Shown: positions 1-11,239 of the stretch, in pieces
Position numbering within the stretch: position 1 is the first letter of the stretch
Layout of the letters: each line of letters opens with the position of its first letter
DNA from: Parelaphostrongylus tenuis
Taxonomy: Eukaryota > Nematoda > Chromadorea > Rhabditida > Metastrongylidae
NCBI GenBank assembly: GCA_019055375.1
Contig: JAHQIW010000233.1
Coordinates: forward strand, 1-64,000
DNA: 64,000 bases
Reading direction: 5' to 3'
Translations under genes and position numbers: made by a program
Notes under the pieces: model-generated
Databases searched by the model: none
Seen by the model: only the letters and a program-made list of their open reading frames with translations
Told to the model about the DNA's origin: nothing

Positions 1-1072
1 ATTTGTAGTGTGATGCTTCCAAAGAAAGCAAGTAGAACTTCTACTGCACGAATGAATAAGCAATTAATAGCAAATTGATAAGGGTAACTCATGAGCCACC
101 TGTGTATGGAAATTAGCCGCCGCGGTGCCGATGTGACTGCAGCACGCCCGCTCACCAATTTGCTTCTACTGTGACCATTGTTCCGTTTGACTAACATCAA
201 TCCTAAAATGTTTGCTATTTCAGGTTACGAAAAATTTTTCCAAGGAAAAATGCTTTTCTTATTTATACCAGCGATGTAGGGTGATATACAAAAATTCTTA
301 GGTCAGACAATACTCGAACTCGCACTTCACTCCATCTATAGGCGTTCTTTAACTAGTTGCACTCGTGACGCCCATTTATTTTTTTTTAATTCTTTTTCTC
401 AGAAACTCTTTCACACCAAGGAAGTGTTTACCTGTTGTGAAAGAAGCAGACTATCTCAAATCGTTGTAGGCTAAAACGTCAAACAAACGTAGTTATGCAA
501 CTTGGCTTGAAATCTGATATTCCGTATCCGAGTAAAGTTCCGATTGAACTAAACAGCGGTGTTCAACTCCACTACGACCACATACATCTCATTGCAGGGT
601 GTGTAGAACTGAGCCGTCTTTCGAACATAACCTTCTGAGTGATGAGATTTCTAACCCATAGTTTCTTCATTTTAATCAAGGCCAAAGATTTCAGGAATTC
701 AGTTTAAGATACATTCAGAAAACCAGCTCGCCACTTTTCACTGACAATTAATTACCGAAAAATATGGGTTTCGGCGAGAATAATAACGCGCTCTCGCACG
801 GAGCCATGGTTAGTAGTAAAAAAAAAAATGGAGGTGGGGTTAGAGAAAAACAGGAAATACTTGACGAAGTCCGTAAGAAACTGTCACAATTGGTCATAGC
901 AATAGTAACACATTTAGAGTGAAATGAAATACAAAATCACTTCCCATTGTAGTCTCTTACACATTTTCTTTATCCCACCTTGGATCACTGCACTTGCCCA
1001 AACATCTAACCGCACATTTTGAGAGAAAAAAAAGGAAAGAGTACAAATTTCGTACTTGATAGAAGTGGAGAC

Positions 1073-4000
1073 CTTGTGGCGGTAAAGTCAATTCTCCTGA
1101 ATCGATGAGGGTGAGCTGAATCAAAAACAGAAGGTACTGGAATCTTCTTTGTACGATGGTGAGGACGCTCAAAAATAGACAGTCATCAAAATCGACATCA
1201 GATGAGACAACATTGTTGCTGAGTGTATCCTGTTGCTGATGAAGAATATCCTCATAGATTTCGTCTGGTGTGGATTGAAGATATGTCCTGAAATTTCTCA
1301 GTGAGCAAGTTTGGTTTTTTTTAAAACTTTGATGTGATCGGAAATATTTATATTCATGGAATTGGCTTTTCTTTAGATGAATATATGGTTGTAGCAGCCA
1401 ATGCCTTGAATACAAGGTTGAATGAGGAATTCTGTGCAAACTGTGTGTCAGGTAAGAAATGAAGTGATTCATAAGATTGTTCTCTTCAAAAAGGTTAAAC
1501 TGAAAATTCAATCTTTAATTCAGCACTCACTATGCTTATTTGTTCTAATTAACAAAATCATGGATCCCTTCATTTTTTTTTGAGCCAACATGCCATGTGG
1601 CCTGGTAAATGGGCTCATGTAAAGCCCGATGCACGTTTTTCGACCTTACAGTCTCCTCAGTCGGGCCGAACCCGCCGCCTTCAATCTTCTTCTAGCCAAT
1701 CCTCTCGGGAGCCCTACGCTCTCTACGGAGAGGTATTGAAGACGAACGCTTTACACTATAAGTCTAGTGAAATTATCGCCAAACTTACATTGTTGCACAC
1801 TCGATTGCTCTTTGGCAGGTATTTATCATACCATACCTTTATCTCGGGTGTTTTATTAAAACCACGCTCAAACTTCAATAGATCCCTTCATTTTTATTTG
1901 GGGTAACATGGCATGTGGTTTGGTAATGGGCTTTTGCTCAGCTCAATACACTTGTATCTCTATACCTCCCGAGAAAGTTGGCAAAAAAAAATTGCAAGAC
2001 GGCGGGTTCTGCCCGATTGACGAGACTGTAATGTCGAAACACATGTATCGGGCTGTACAAGAGCCCATCACCAAACCGCATGACATGTTGGTTTAAATAA
2101 AAATGAAGAGATCTATTGAACTTCAAGCGTTTGTCTCAATAGAACACTCAAAATAAAGGTAGCAAAATCATATTTGGCAAAATTTCGCGACCCCTTTATG
2201 CAACAAGTAGATCTGCACATAACAAGTCGTCGATAAGGGACTCAAAATCTGGACGGCCGTCTTGGTGTCATCTCTAAGACTCGAATTTTGTTCGTGATGT
2301 ATCATTATGAGTAGCTATCGTTTCGTTGGATTTCACCTTTTTCCCAATTCAACAGAATTGTGATCGATGTGAGCGTTGTTAGAAAAGATGAGTTGACTGG
2401 CAAAAATTGATTATACGCTTATATGGCCATTTCAGGCAGTGTAGAGGAAAAAATTCGATGAAATATCATTTGTGTTAAGAACTATTTAAACTCAGCAATG
2501 AGACGTCAATCTTCTCGAGTGTTTGAAACATGTCCGAAACACACCGTAACTCTCCTTGAATGTGTTCCACAGGATGGCTACTAAAGGTGCTAGCATCGAC
2601 ATTGCTTGACTGCCCAATGAACGACTTCCCTTGGATCCTAATATTATAGTACAGTCGCTTCTGTTGTTGTTATTTTTCAGATAAAGTCTTGAGAAATTTC
2701 GCGATGTTGTTTTTTTCTCGAAAGGCTGAGCAATCTATTTTAGTTTCCGTCGAATGTATAATATACATCGATGAGCAAACCTATTTCATGACATAACTTT
2801 CATGTACCTTTGTAACCTGAGAACGGCTAGGCACTATAAATTGACAATAAATTAAAAAACCTGCTAGATAGAAAATTTGTTAGGGTATGTGTTCACGAGT
2901 TGCAAAAGTGAGAAATACAGAGTGACTGACAAAAGCCACTGAAATTTACAAACCTTTCCCGTTAGAAAACACTTTTTCTCACTATATCACACAAAGATCC
3001 CAACTTTTAGAATCACAAAAACATTTTTTTTTCGAGCAGATTTCTTCGCGTTATGGTTTCAACTTTGAGCAGCGCAATTATAGACAGCACGATTCTATCT
3101 ATTAGGGAGCCATAATGTCACTTGATAATTACGGATATCACACTTAAGTTTTTGAATAACTTATAAAAAGCCTATTTGCCCTCTTTGGTCACAAAACTGT
3201 CTCCTTAAGGGATCTTCCCAAGTTCTGAAGGAACGTGGCAAGTCCAGGTAATGGACAGGGAATTGAAGGCAAATCATAAGAGACCTAGTGCTTTTCACAA
3301 ACGGATGTGGTTCCACGCAATGGACTTCCTGTTTCTGAAGCGCTGCTTCGTTAGACCATTATTTCCATGAGCCAGATTGGCCAAAATTTGCAATATATTG
3401 GCTAAGAGTCGCCTTCAACATAAATCTCATCTGTTCCTCGGAGAGATACTGGCAAGCTACCCGTGAGTAGCCAGCTCTCACATTCAAAATTCAGCACGCT
3501 AGACGTTTGGTATAAAAGAGCCAGGAACAGTAGCGCAAGCGGGCCTCATTCCTCTAATTTCCAAAGAGCCCGTTACGGCAGCGTCGATAGGACGAGTACG
3601 AAGAGGCTGCAAAAACCTTAGGAGCAAATTAGGCGGCTAAAATTGAAATGTACTAAAACGGAGATCTGTACCTATAACGCACATACTCTTGCACAAGAAT
3701 ACTCTGTAAACGATCTGTAAATGTAAGCAAGAAGGATTAAGTACGACGTCATTGACTTGGCTGAGACGAGAAGTTGCCACCCTTAACATATGAGGCCGGA
3801 GAAAAACTATTCCTTGGAACATGCAATAGCGGAGGAGTCGGCAGTGTTCGCGCTCTTGTCAAACGAGTTTGACTAGGATCATCGTTTCATTTGACAACTA
3901 ACAATCCTTATCTGACGACTGCTTTTTATGCGAAGTGGAACATTATCGGCTTTGACCATCTGCATAGCTTATGCACCACTATCAAGCTATGATGAAGACG

Positions 4001-7000
4001 AAGTCGGAGCGTTCTATATGGACCTAATAAAATTCGTCAGAGAATTCCACACATTCTTCAATGTCATCGTTAAAGGCTTCAAAGCGAAATTGAACTTGAA
4101 AAGACATTACATTGTAATTCACGGACTGCAATGTGACGAACAGAGTAAGAGGCTATCTAAGTTATCACGACAACCAAAACCGTCCATGGTAGCTCACAGC
4201 TCCACAAGTCTCACATCTAGCGATAGAATTGGGAGTTTCCCAATGGTGAACACCGTAGCTAATCAGACCACATTTTCAGTAAATCGAAGGTTCTCTGCGA
4301 AGTCATTGTTTTCTCAAAACCTTAGAAGGGATTAGACCACTGCCTATTTTGCATAACACTCATTAATCGTGGAAAAATGAGAAAAAGCTGCTAAGTTTGG
4401 AGAACGAAATCTTAGAACTACCATGAACGGGTAGAAAATAGAGCATCTGGTCCACAGGATAAGACCACTGCACCTGCAGAAACCTACCGCCACATCTCAT
4501 CAACATACTGGATCGCTTTACCTGTCAGAATGCAAGATTTACAGTCATTGGAAAGCCGGCAACGCAGTGTTGCTGTTCAAAAAGGAAGACCTTCACGACA
4601 TAAACAACTATCGCCCAAGCTGCTTCTCCTGTACGTTGTTCATAAACTCTTCACACGAGTCATCGTCTTTAACAAGATTAACAAAACATTGGACAAAGGA
4701 CAGCCGTGTGAACAAGCACGGTTTCGAAAAAGATTCAGTACTATAGACCACATTCACACGATTACAACACTCACTCATTAGAAATGCACAAGGACACAAG
4801 AGAATGCTTTGTCCACTTGCACTGTTTCGATGAAGGCCTTAGATTCAGTCAAAACAGGAGCAGTCATAGAAGCTCTGGACGGCAGGACGCCCCCACTCAG
4901 CCTTAAAGGTTCTTCATGAGCTACGCAAAGACTTCACGACAACAAACCATTCCGTTCCATGTCGATATCACTATTGCAAAAAGGATTCGAGAAAGCGATA
5001 CCATCTTGTAATTCATTCCTTATCAACCTCTTAAACATGCAAACATCATAAATGGGAGTGCTTTACATGGGAGTAGATGTCGACGGTCGAAAAGCACACC
5101 ACATTTGCTTCGCTGATGATATCGTTCTCATAATCCAAGCATCAACAAGGCGGAACGAATGTTGACCGATTTTGATAACGCTTGTGGAAAGATTGGTGTC
5201 CAACTAAATTTGACGAGAACGATGTTTACGAGGAACGGATGGATTTTGAATGCTCTGTTAACGCTCAACGAATGACTTTCTTCAAGTGCACAGTTACGTC
5301 TATCTAGGCCGCGAAATGAGCACGATGAACGACCTAGCTCCAGAGTTGAGCAGGAGGAAACGAGCGGCTTGAGGAATGTTTAAGAGCTGCGAGGATGTAG
5401 TGAAGAGGTCTAATCCGACTCCGTGCCCACCTGGTGCGAGTCCACGGTTATCGCAGCCCTAACGTATGCAACAGAAACGTGGTCATTACGTAGGTAGCAT
5501 GGAAGATTACATATCATTATTGAACGCCTAGTTGAAAGGTCGGCCCTCGGTATATCCCGACATCACAAATGAGAGAAAAATTCGAAGTTGTGACTTACGG
5601 CAACCATCGAAGACCAGAGATGCCGTTCTACACGCTAGCTATTGAGAACAAGGTGAGCCGGACACGCCATGCGCTTGAGCGAACCAACTGAATTCTTCGG
5701 CATGCCGCGCGCTCTATAGGAATACCACTGACTGAATTCAATTCTTCACGGAAAGCCTAGAAGAGAGACATGATGCCGACGAGTTCCTAGAGTGAGGAGG
5801 CCTCGTTGGGCTGCTCTTGCACTTGATAGATATAAAAGTGAGCATTACTGGTGCCCTTTTGAATCACTCGACGACCAACTAGATCACACGCAGCACAGGT
5901 ATTTACCCCTCTCAAAACAAAGGGAAAAATATTTATGCTTACGGACCTCTTCACACATAAACAAATATAATTACTTAGAAATTGTCTATTTACAATTGTC
6001 GGAAATCAGCAATGTCCATTATGTTTTGATGTGTCATATAAACAGATCACTAAGTCCCTCAAATCGTTCAGTGCTAAGTACTCTCGTGAGCTTTTAAACA
6101 GACAAATAAAATTAGGAAACTTGAGAGCAATACTGAAATAGGACGGTGTGAAGACGGACGTCTTAATCAACATAAATTCGCAATGTTCTCATGCCGTATG
6201 ATTCCCTTATGGAGAAGGAATGGATATCAAACCTACCGTCGCTTGCGTGTTAAACGGTTCTTATAAGGAAATCCTAGATTACTGATAGTGGAGGTATCGC
6301 TCGTGAATCGAAGAGCGCTACTTTTGAATGGAACGGCAGGACGATTCAACGGTGTGGATAGATTCCTGTGCGATTTCAGCCCCACCTGTAATGTAACAGA
6401 TCAACATTCACGCAGCTTTTTCATGATTTCGTCATACGCAATTAATAGTATTTTAGTGCATTTCGCATTGTTATGATGTTTTCTTTATACTAAGAGAATT
6501 GAGTGGTGAGCAAAAACGTGGCCTCAGACGGTAATCGAACCCGCGTTTCATCCTATCCGGGGACGTGTGCTCTACCAATACACATTCTCCTAGGTATATA
6601 GAAAACATCATAACAATGCGAAATGCATTAAAATACTATTAATTCCGAGTATTAGTTATTAGAATAGCTGTCAGCTCAACTGGGTTTATAAAGCGAAATC
6701 GCATACCCGACCAAACCTGTCAAAGCTTGGTGGCTCATAGCTAACATTGAGATGTTGAAGAATGAGTGGTCGGGCAAACGTGCCACGGTGGTTAGTGGTA
6801 GAGCACGCGTCCCCGGATAGGATAAACGCGGGTTCGATTCCCAGCTCAGGCTGCGTTTTTGCTCACCACTCAGTTCTCTTAGATTTTGTCATTCACATGC
6901 AAAGTGGGGATCATACTTAGCTGCAAGAGCCTGCAATTTTCCAAAGCACCTCCTCAAAGTCTCATATGCTGTTTGTCAATAGAAACGACTACAGTACTGT

Positions 7001-8452
7001 CATAATACAAATCGAGTCACTTTTGTGAAAAACAAAAACTAAGGAAAAGATGTTCGCTCCATACTTGAACATTATTTTCAAAAAAAGCTACCTTACGCAG
7101 AGAGCCTTTCGTCAGTCGATTGACTCCGTGTTTCACTCGATGTGACTGGGGGGCCAGCGGTCGCATGACAAGAAGGCGCCGAAGTCTCAATGGGCGCTTG
7201 AGGAGCAATGTAGGTTGATGAAGAGGATCATTAGGCAGTGGATAATGGAGCACATATTGTGGGGCGATATTTCCTGGTTGAAGAGCTGAAGAAGGAGCAG
7301 GAGGATGAGGAGCAGCAGGAGAGCAGGAGGACCATGAAGAGTAGGAAGACGTGGGATAGCGCGCTGTTCGAATCCATCGACTCCTTAACATTGAGTTTGA
7401 ATTTAGTGACTTCAGATCACGAACAGATAACTGAAGATAGTACGAGTTAGTGAAGAAAGCTCGAACTGCAGCTTGAGACCAAGTGTCAGAAAATGCGCGT
7501 ATCAGAGTCCAAATGAAAAGTATTAATTAATGGGATCGCAAATATAAACAATAGTAGTGGTCATGTAAAATAGGACAACAATCACTGTCAGTAACGATGA
7601 TTGATGGTATAATTTACACCTATTGCTTTCTATAGTGTCGGCTTGAAAAACTGTCTATTAGCTGAAAATGTTCACTCACGGGAATTTTCGAAAGAAGCAG
7701 TCGGTGGAACGAGTGGCTGCTCATGGAATTGTGGATGACTCATAAACGATCTGTCGATCACCAGATCGACGTTGTGATAAGGTCTCGACGCAAAAGCGAC
7801 GATTCGGGGTTTTTTGTCTGCTTTCACTAATGAATGGCTTTGACGTTCAGAAGACGAAAGCGGTTTTCTGAATTCTTTGCTTTCACCTGAAACTTAAATA
7901 TTAGATATTTCGTGTACATCTAAGCCACAAATTTGTTGAGTACTCGATGGCTTTGTTGAACTGATCAGCAAGACTTTAAAAGTAGTGACTGCTTACTTTG
8001 CTTTGAACTGGTGTTGGTAGACTGAAGGAAGGAATAATGATCTAGCGCCTTAGTATCAAAGTGTACAAAAGGCTTCATCTATAAAAAATGGATTCATATC
8101 TTTAAAAAATTTTCACTCATCATAAAAAATGTGCTTACCGAGTTTCTAGCAGAAGCGTACAGTCGAAGCCGTTGTTTACGAGCTTCGTTCATTAGCTGGG
8201 CTCTTTTCCGATAAGATGGAAGGTTACTATAAATTTTTTACGTTCTTCTTTGTTGTATAGCTCATTCGTGGGAGAAATGACTTCGGTAGCACCAGAATTT
8301 TTGAAGAATTGGCTCTATTGACAGTAAAGTTCAATCGTGAAACTTCGGGTAGTACACGTTTAGGTGCTGATTTGTGCTGAAAATCGAATCTATTTCTTTG
8401 ATTTTTTACCTTCTGTACTGATTCTTCTGTTCAAAAATGTATTTCCATTCAT
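1073..8452 (-). CDS. Unrecognised proline/serine-rich protein, 7 exons, 3' end not resolved
   Basis: I read seven minus-strand exons: 8410-8452 (ATG at 8452), 8282-8366, 8139-8226, 7997-8078, 7680-7886, 7097-7285 and 1073-1287. Apart from exon 6 the junctions keep frame, with GT donors and mostly TTTCAG/TTTATAG acceptors; the exon 2/3 intron is only 55 nt. The start follows an acceptor-like AAAAATAG, as expected for a trans-spliced first exon. The protein is basic near the N terminus (RKRAQLMNEARKQRLRLYAS), then serine-rich, then proline-rich (NIAPQYVLHYPLPNDP). Exon 6 seems to change frame near 7192: the upstream half reads well in one frame and the downstream half in another, and only the shifted frame matches the phase of the exon at 1287. 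The distant last exon (begins TYLQSTPDEIYEDI) is joined on phase alone across a repeat-filled 5.8-kb intron. I do not recognise the family; disorder suggests a scaffold or regulatory protein, which is inference. Confidence 0.6.
1558..1872. mobile_element. Diverged relative of the adjacent MITE
   Basis: It begins with the same head as the neighbouring element (GATCCCTTCAT, then ATGCCATGTGGCCTGG and AAAGCCCGATGCACG) but differs later, where it carries AGCCAATCCTCTCGG. That second motif also ends the inverted repeat at 37405-37715, so this looks like a composite or recombined copy. Confidence 0.45.
1873..2124. mobile_element. Palindromic MITE with long terminal inverted repeats
   Basis: The left end (AATAGATCCCTTCATTTTTA onward) and the reverse complement of the right end match over roughly 65 bases, including the stretch ATGNCATGNGGTTTGGT. 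Short open frames here on both strands are mirror images of the same repeat and are not genes. Non-autonomous DNA element; superfamily not determined. Confidence 0.6.
2131..3639. other. No gene seen
   Basis: AT-rich sequence with stops in all frames. I see no splice-consistent exon or clear repeat. The last few hundred bases may be the 5' untranslated part of the RTE relic that follows. Confidence 0.4.
3640..5885 (+). mobile_element. RTE-type LINE, heavily decayed copy
   Basis: This is the remains of a non-LTR retrotransposon of the RTE clade, whose single ORF encodes an apurinic-type endonuclease followed by reverse transcriptase. Endonuclease traces appear in broken frames at about 3660-4320 (ICTYNAHTLAQEY, VIDLAETR-like, ICIAYAPLSSYDEDEV). 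Reverse-transcriptase traces follow at about 4520-5500, including [38 protein letters not shown] around 5110 and YVYLGREMS around 5295. The tail near 5850 (CPFESLDDQLDH) equals the C terminus of the better copy at 29205-30660. Many frameshifts and stops make it clearly dead. Being nearly full length, it shows that the family is RTE and not only an RT fragment. It lies within the long last intron of the gene at 1073-8452, on the opposite strand. Confidence 0.8.
6433..6650. repeat. 53-bp inverted repeat enclosing a SINE
   Basis: About 53 bases at 6437-6490 (containing TTAGTGCATTTCGCATTG) are repeated in reverse complement at 6594-6648 with few differences. A minus-strand SINE A copy sits exactly between the arms. 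Confidence 0.65.
6491..6600 (-). mobile_element. tRNA-like SINE, family A
   Basis: Reverse complement reads a tRNA-like head (TGGTAGAGCACACGTCCCCG) and a B-box-like GGTTCGATTACC, followed by a 3' part GTTTTTGCTCACCACTCA. Pol III promoter layout without a foldable cloverleaf, so not a working tRNA. Confidence 0.6.
6775..6890 (+). mobile_element. tRNA-like SINE, family A
   Basis: Best copy of the family: TGGTTAGTGGTAGAGCACGC (A-box region), then GCGGGTTCGATTCCCAG (B box) and the tail GCTCACCACTCAGTTCTCTT. Opposite in orientation to the copy at 6491-6600. Confidence 0.65.
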
Positions 8453-8646
8453 GTTACTTTTAATTTCTTAGGTAACGTAATCCTATTTTTAAACAAGAAT
8501 TAACAAAAGATAACAGTCAGACGACATATCATAAATAAAAGAACGTCAGTGTTACTTAGTTCTCAGGCGGTTAGCAGAGGAGCCAAGAAAGTCGTTTGTT
8601 ACTAGATTTGATTTAGAATTCTCTGAATTTTCAAATTATATTTTTT

Positions 8647-8832
8647 TTGACATGTTTTGGTGAATTAAATATAACGCTTTGCGATACAGCACATGTGTTC
8701 ATGGCTGCTGTAGTGGCCACAATGTCAGACATGAACGAAATTAGTGAAGATCAATCCGATCGCCAGCAACAAATGAGCTTTTCAGCTAGAACAGGAGATC
8801 TAGAGGAAGCATTATTGAGGAGTGGCTCGTAA
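8647..8832 (+). CDS. Short ORF of 61 codons, candidate exon
   Basis: An open frame whose second half (MSDMNEISEDQSDRQQQMSF) has protein-like composition, acidic and glutamine-rich. It starts about 200 bases from the start of the minus-strand gene at 8452, so the two would be divergently transcribed. No clear acceptor precedes it and no family is recognised. It could be a single-exon small protein, a terminal exon or a retrocopy remnant. Confidence 0.25.
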   Translation: MTCFGELNITLCDTAHVFMAAVVATMSDMNEISEDQSDRQQQMSFSARTGDLEEALLRSGS

Positions 8833-8884
8833 GAGAATGAAGACTCAAGCTTATCATAAAGATTGAAGACACCGTTATCTCTCG

Positions 8885-9150
8885 ATAGGAACGTGTAGCG
8901 CAGAGTTCAGTGGTGCAGTGCATCACTGCACAGTTTATTGGTTCATTCATGCGCCCACAGTTCATCGAGCCATCCGTCACCCGTAGCTTGACAAATTGGC
9001 ACCAAGCCTGCCTAAAAGGGTAACAGCAGTGGAGTTATATATCGTTTGGCCATTGTAATCCGTTTTAAAGGCCAGACATGTATTCAGTTATAGAGATGCC
9101 TCTTGAGGGCGAATGCTTGGCGCATCCTTCACAATTTGGTTGGCACCACA
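8885..9150 (+). mobile_element. SINE family B, degraded
   Basis: Scattered family B landmarks: GTGGCGCAG-like head, CCATCCGTCACCCGTAG, TTGGCACCAAGCC and GGCGCATCCTTCACAATTTG. Heavily diverged. Confidence 0.4.
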
Positions 9151-9904
9151 CTTTCTATCCTCGATCGTTTCAAATCCCTTGAGCGTATAAAGCTTGGTGG
9201 GAAGATGCTGGGCTGGGTGACGAACATGTATTGCCCCCTGCTAGAATTTTGTGTAATTGACAGGAATAACAGGTGATTTTAGTTACACGCAAAAACTTCG
9301 ATGAGCGCGTAAAAGTGGATGAGCAAAACGATGGTTGGAAAATCCATTATACACTTTCACGTTTGCGATGCCCAGAAATCCAGAAGTCTCCAGTAAACAG
9401 AAAAGCGATAATTGAGTAAAAATTTTCATTACATTTCAAAAAGATTCATTGCAATGATGTAAGCTTTCACACTTTGGGTTCGATAGGCTTACGGCACTCG
9501 CCTTGCCCTGCCATGTGTGCTAAGCAGTACGTAGTGCCGAGTGGTTAGCGATGCCAGCCATAGGGAAAAATTTTTCTGACTGATACGCGACTCCAAGCTT
9601 CTCAGTGGACTTTTCGCTGCCATTTTTTGGTGTCTATCAGTATATAAGGTCCCTTTATGACGTAATTATACAGCAAAAAAAAGCTTAGTTGTCTATCATT
9701 TTACTACTTTCTGTAATGAAACCTAAATTTATGAGGTAACGACAAATATCCAACTTTTCTTCGCATTTCTTTTGACATATATCCCATGATGCTGAGTGGT
9801 GCGCAAACCACTCAATATCATTGGATATTTTTGTAACATCATACCACCGCTATGAAGAGGTTTAATGATAAGAATTCTTTTGACAATTATACCCATTAAG
9901 GCAG

Positions 9905-10010
9905 AGTGATGTGTAAAACATTTGCCTCGAGCGAAACTTGAACTTGCAATTCACTCAATCCGGCGACGCGTGCTCTATCTCTTGCACCACCACGACTCTT
10001 TTGGCACCTC
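9905..10010 (-). mobile_element. SINE family A
   Basis: Reverse complement shows GGTGCAAGAGATAGAGCACG and a decayed B box. Open frames here are by-products of the repeat. Confidence 0.5.
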
Positions 10011-10239
10011 TCTTTCTACACTACAATATATCTGTCTTTCAGCAACCTACTATCAACGGTTTGGCCCACGTAGTCGCTATCGACATTCAACCCAATACGC
10101 TCACAATTATTGCGTATTAGACGATCAAACAGAACACCTTTTTACTAGGTTGGAAAGAAAGTTTTGGGGCGCTTTATTATTTTCGGGACCAGCAGTTGTA
10201 AGAGCCACATGCAGTGTATATCGCCGAATTTAATTTTTG

Positions 10240-11230
10240 ATTCGCATTTTCCCACCGTTTTGGATGAAAGTCTGGGATTTCTAGAGATAGCTCGATAGTT
10301 TAAGATTTTCTTTACGCTCTCGTATGCTTTTAATGCAAATATAACGTTCGTGTTTGGAAAGAAAAACTCTCTTTTACTACGAAATCACAGTGATATAGGC
10401 ATTCTGTCCATCGTTATAAATTTAGAAAGAATATAATGGTATAAATCGATAAGTTTCGATATATCTTATTATTACAACACTTAAGAATTATAAAAATGAC
10501 TGGAAATTGGAAAACAATGAACAGTATGTCGAAAGAAGCTGTTACACAATGCAAGCGATGCCAAATCATTGATAATTCTTGTCATAACCAAATTTTCGTA
10601 GCAGGGATTCATTCATTTGTAATAATTTTTATAATGATGCACACGAGGAAGATGGAAACTTATGGATTACAGAAGTCTTCTGTGCAAGAAGGTTCAGTCG
10701 TACTCAGGAGAACTAGTAACTACGGCAGGCTACCCATTTTATCGCTGTTTCAGCGAATCTAAGTTTTATTTATAGTCTGGGTGTAGCGACCTATTCCTTC
10801 CTGACAATCGAAGCCTGATACTTCGCCAGTGCGCTGGATTGGCCGCTGTATTAAGTTCACAAAATACGATGATTTCACATTAACTACGAGCTATATTAAC
10901 CATTGGATATTCTTTTGCGGATGATGAGGGTCAATATGACCCTCCGCTGGGCGCGCCGTTCGCACTCGCTACGAACAGTGGTGCGTGTTCCAATTTAAAT
11001 TCGGGTTAAGAAAGCTCTAAGAGAAACATTGTCATCCAAAAACAATGACATGTCACTGATAGGACTCCTGTGTGAATGATTTTGGCAAGATTAACGCTGA
11101 AGCTACCTAAAATCTTTCCTTTGTCAAATGATTAAACCATATGCTTGCGAAAAGGTTAATATTCCCAGCTGCTGTCGGGCATTTTCTCATATCTTCTTAA
11201 TGTTTTGTACTAAATAGATAGCTTGAGAAA
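10240..11230. other. No supported gene
   Basis: An 88-codon frame at 10496-10762 (+) contains one CKRCQ pair but lacks other support. Nothing else is visible. Confidence 0.3.
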
Positions 11231-11239
11231 TTCTCACTC

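Noticed and set aside
1938..2126. 62-codon frames on both strands
   Set aside because: The two proteins come from the mirror-image termini of one MITE.
6775..6890. tRNA gene
   Set aside because: A and B boxes are present, but acceptor and anticodon stems do not pair and the unit is repeated with a common non-tRNA tail, so it is a SINE.
7238..7450. Plus-strand frame rich in Glu (EELKKEQEDEEQQESRRT)
   Set aside because: Antisense of the proline-rich exon of the gene at 1073-8452.
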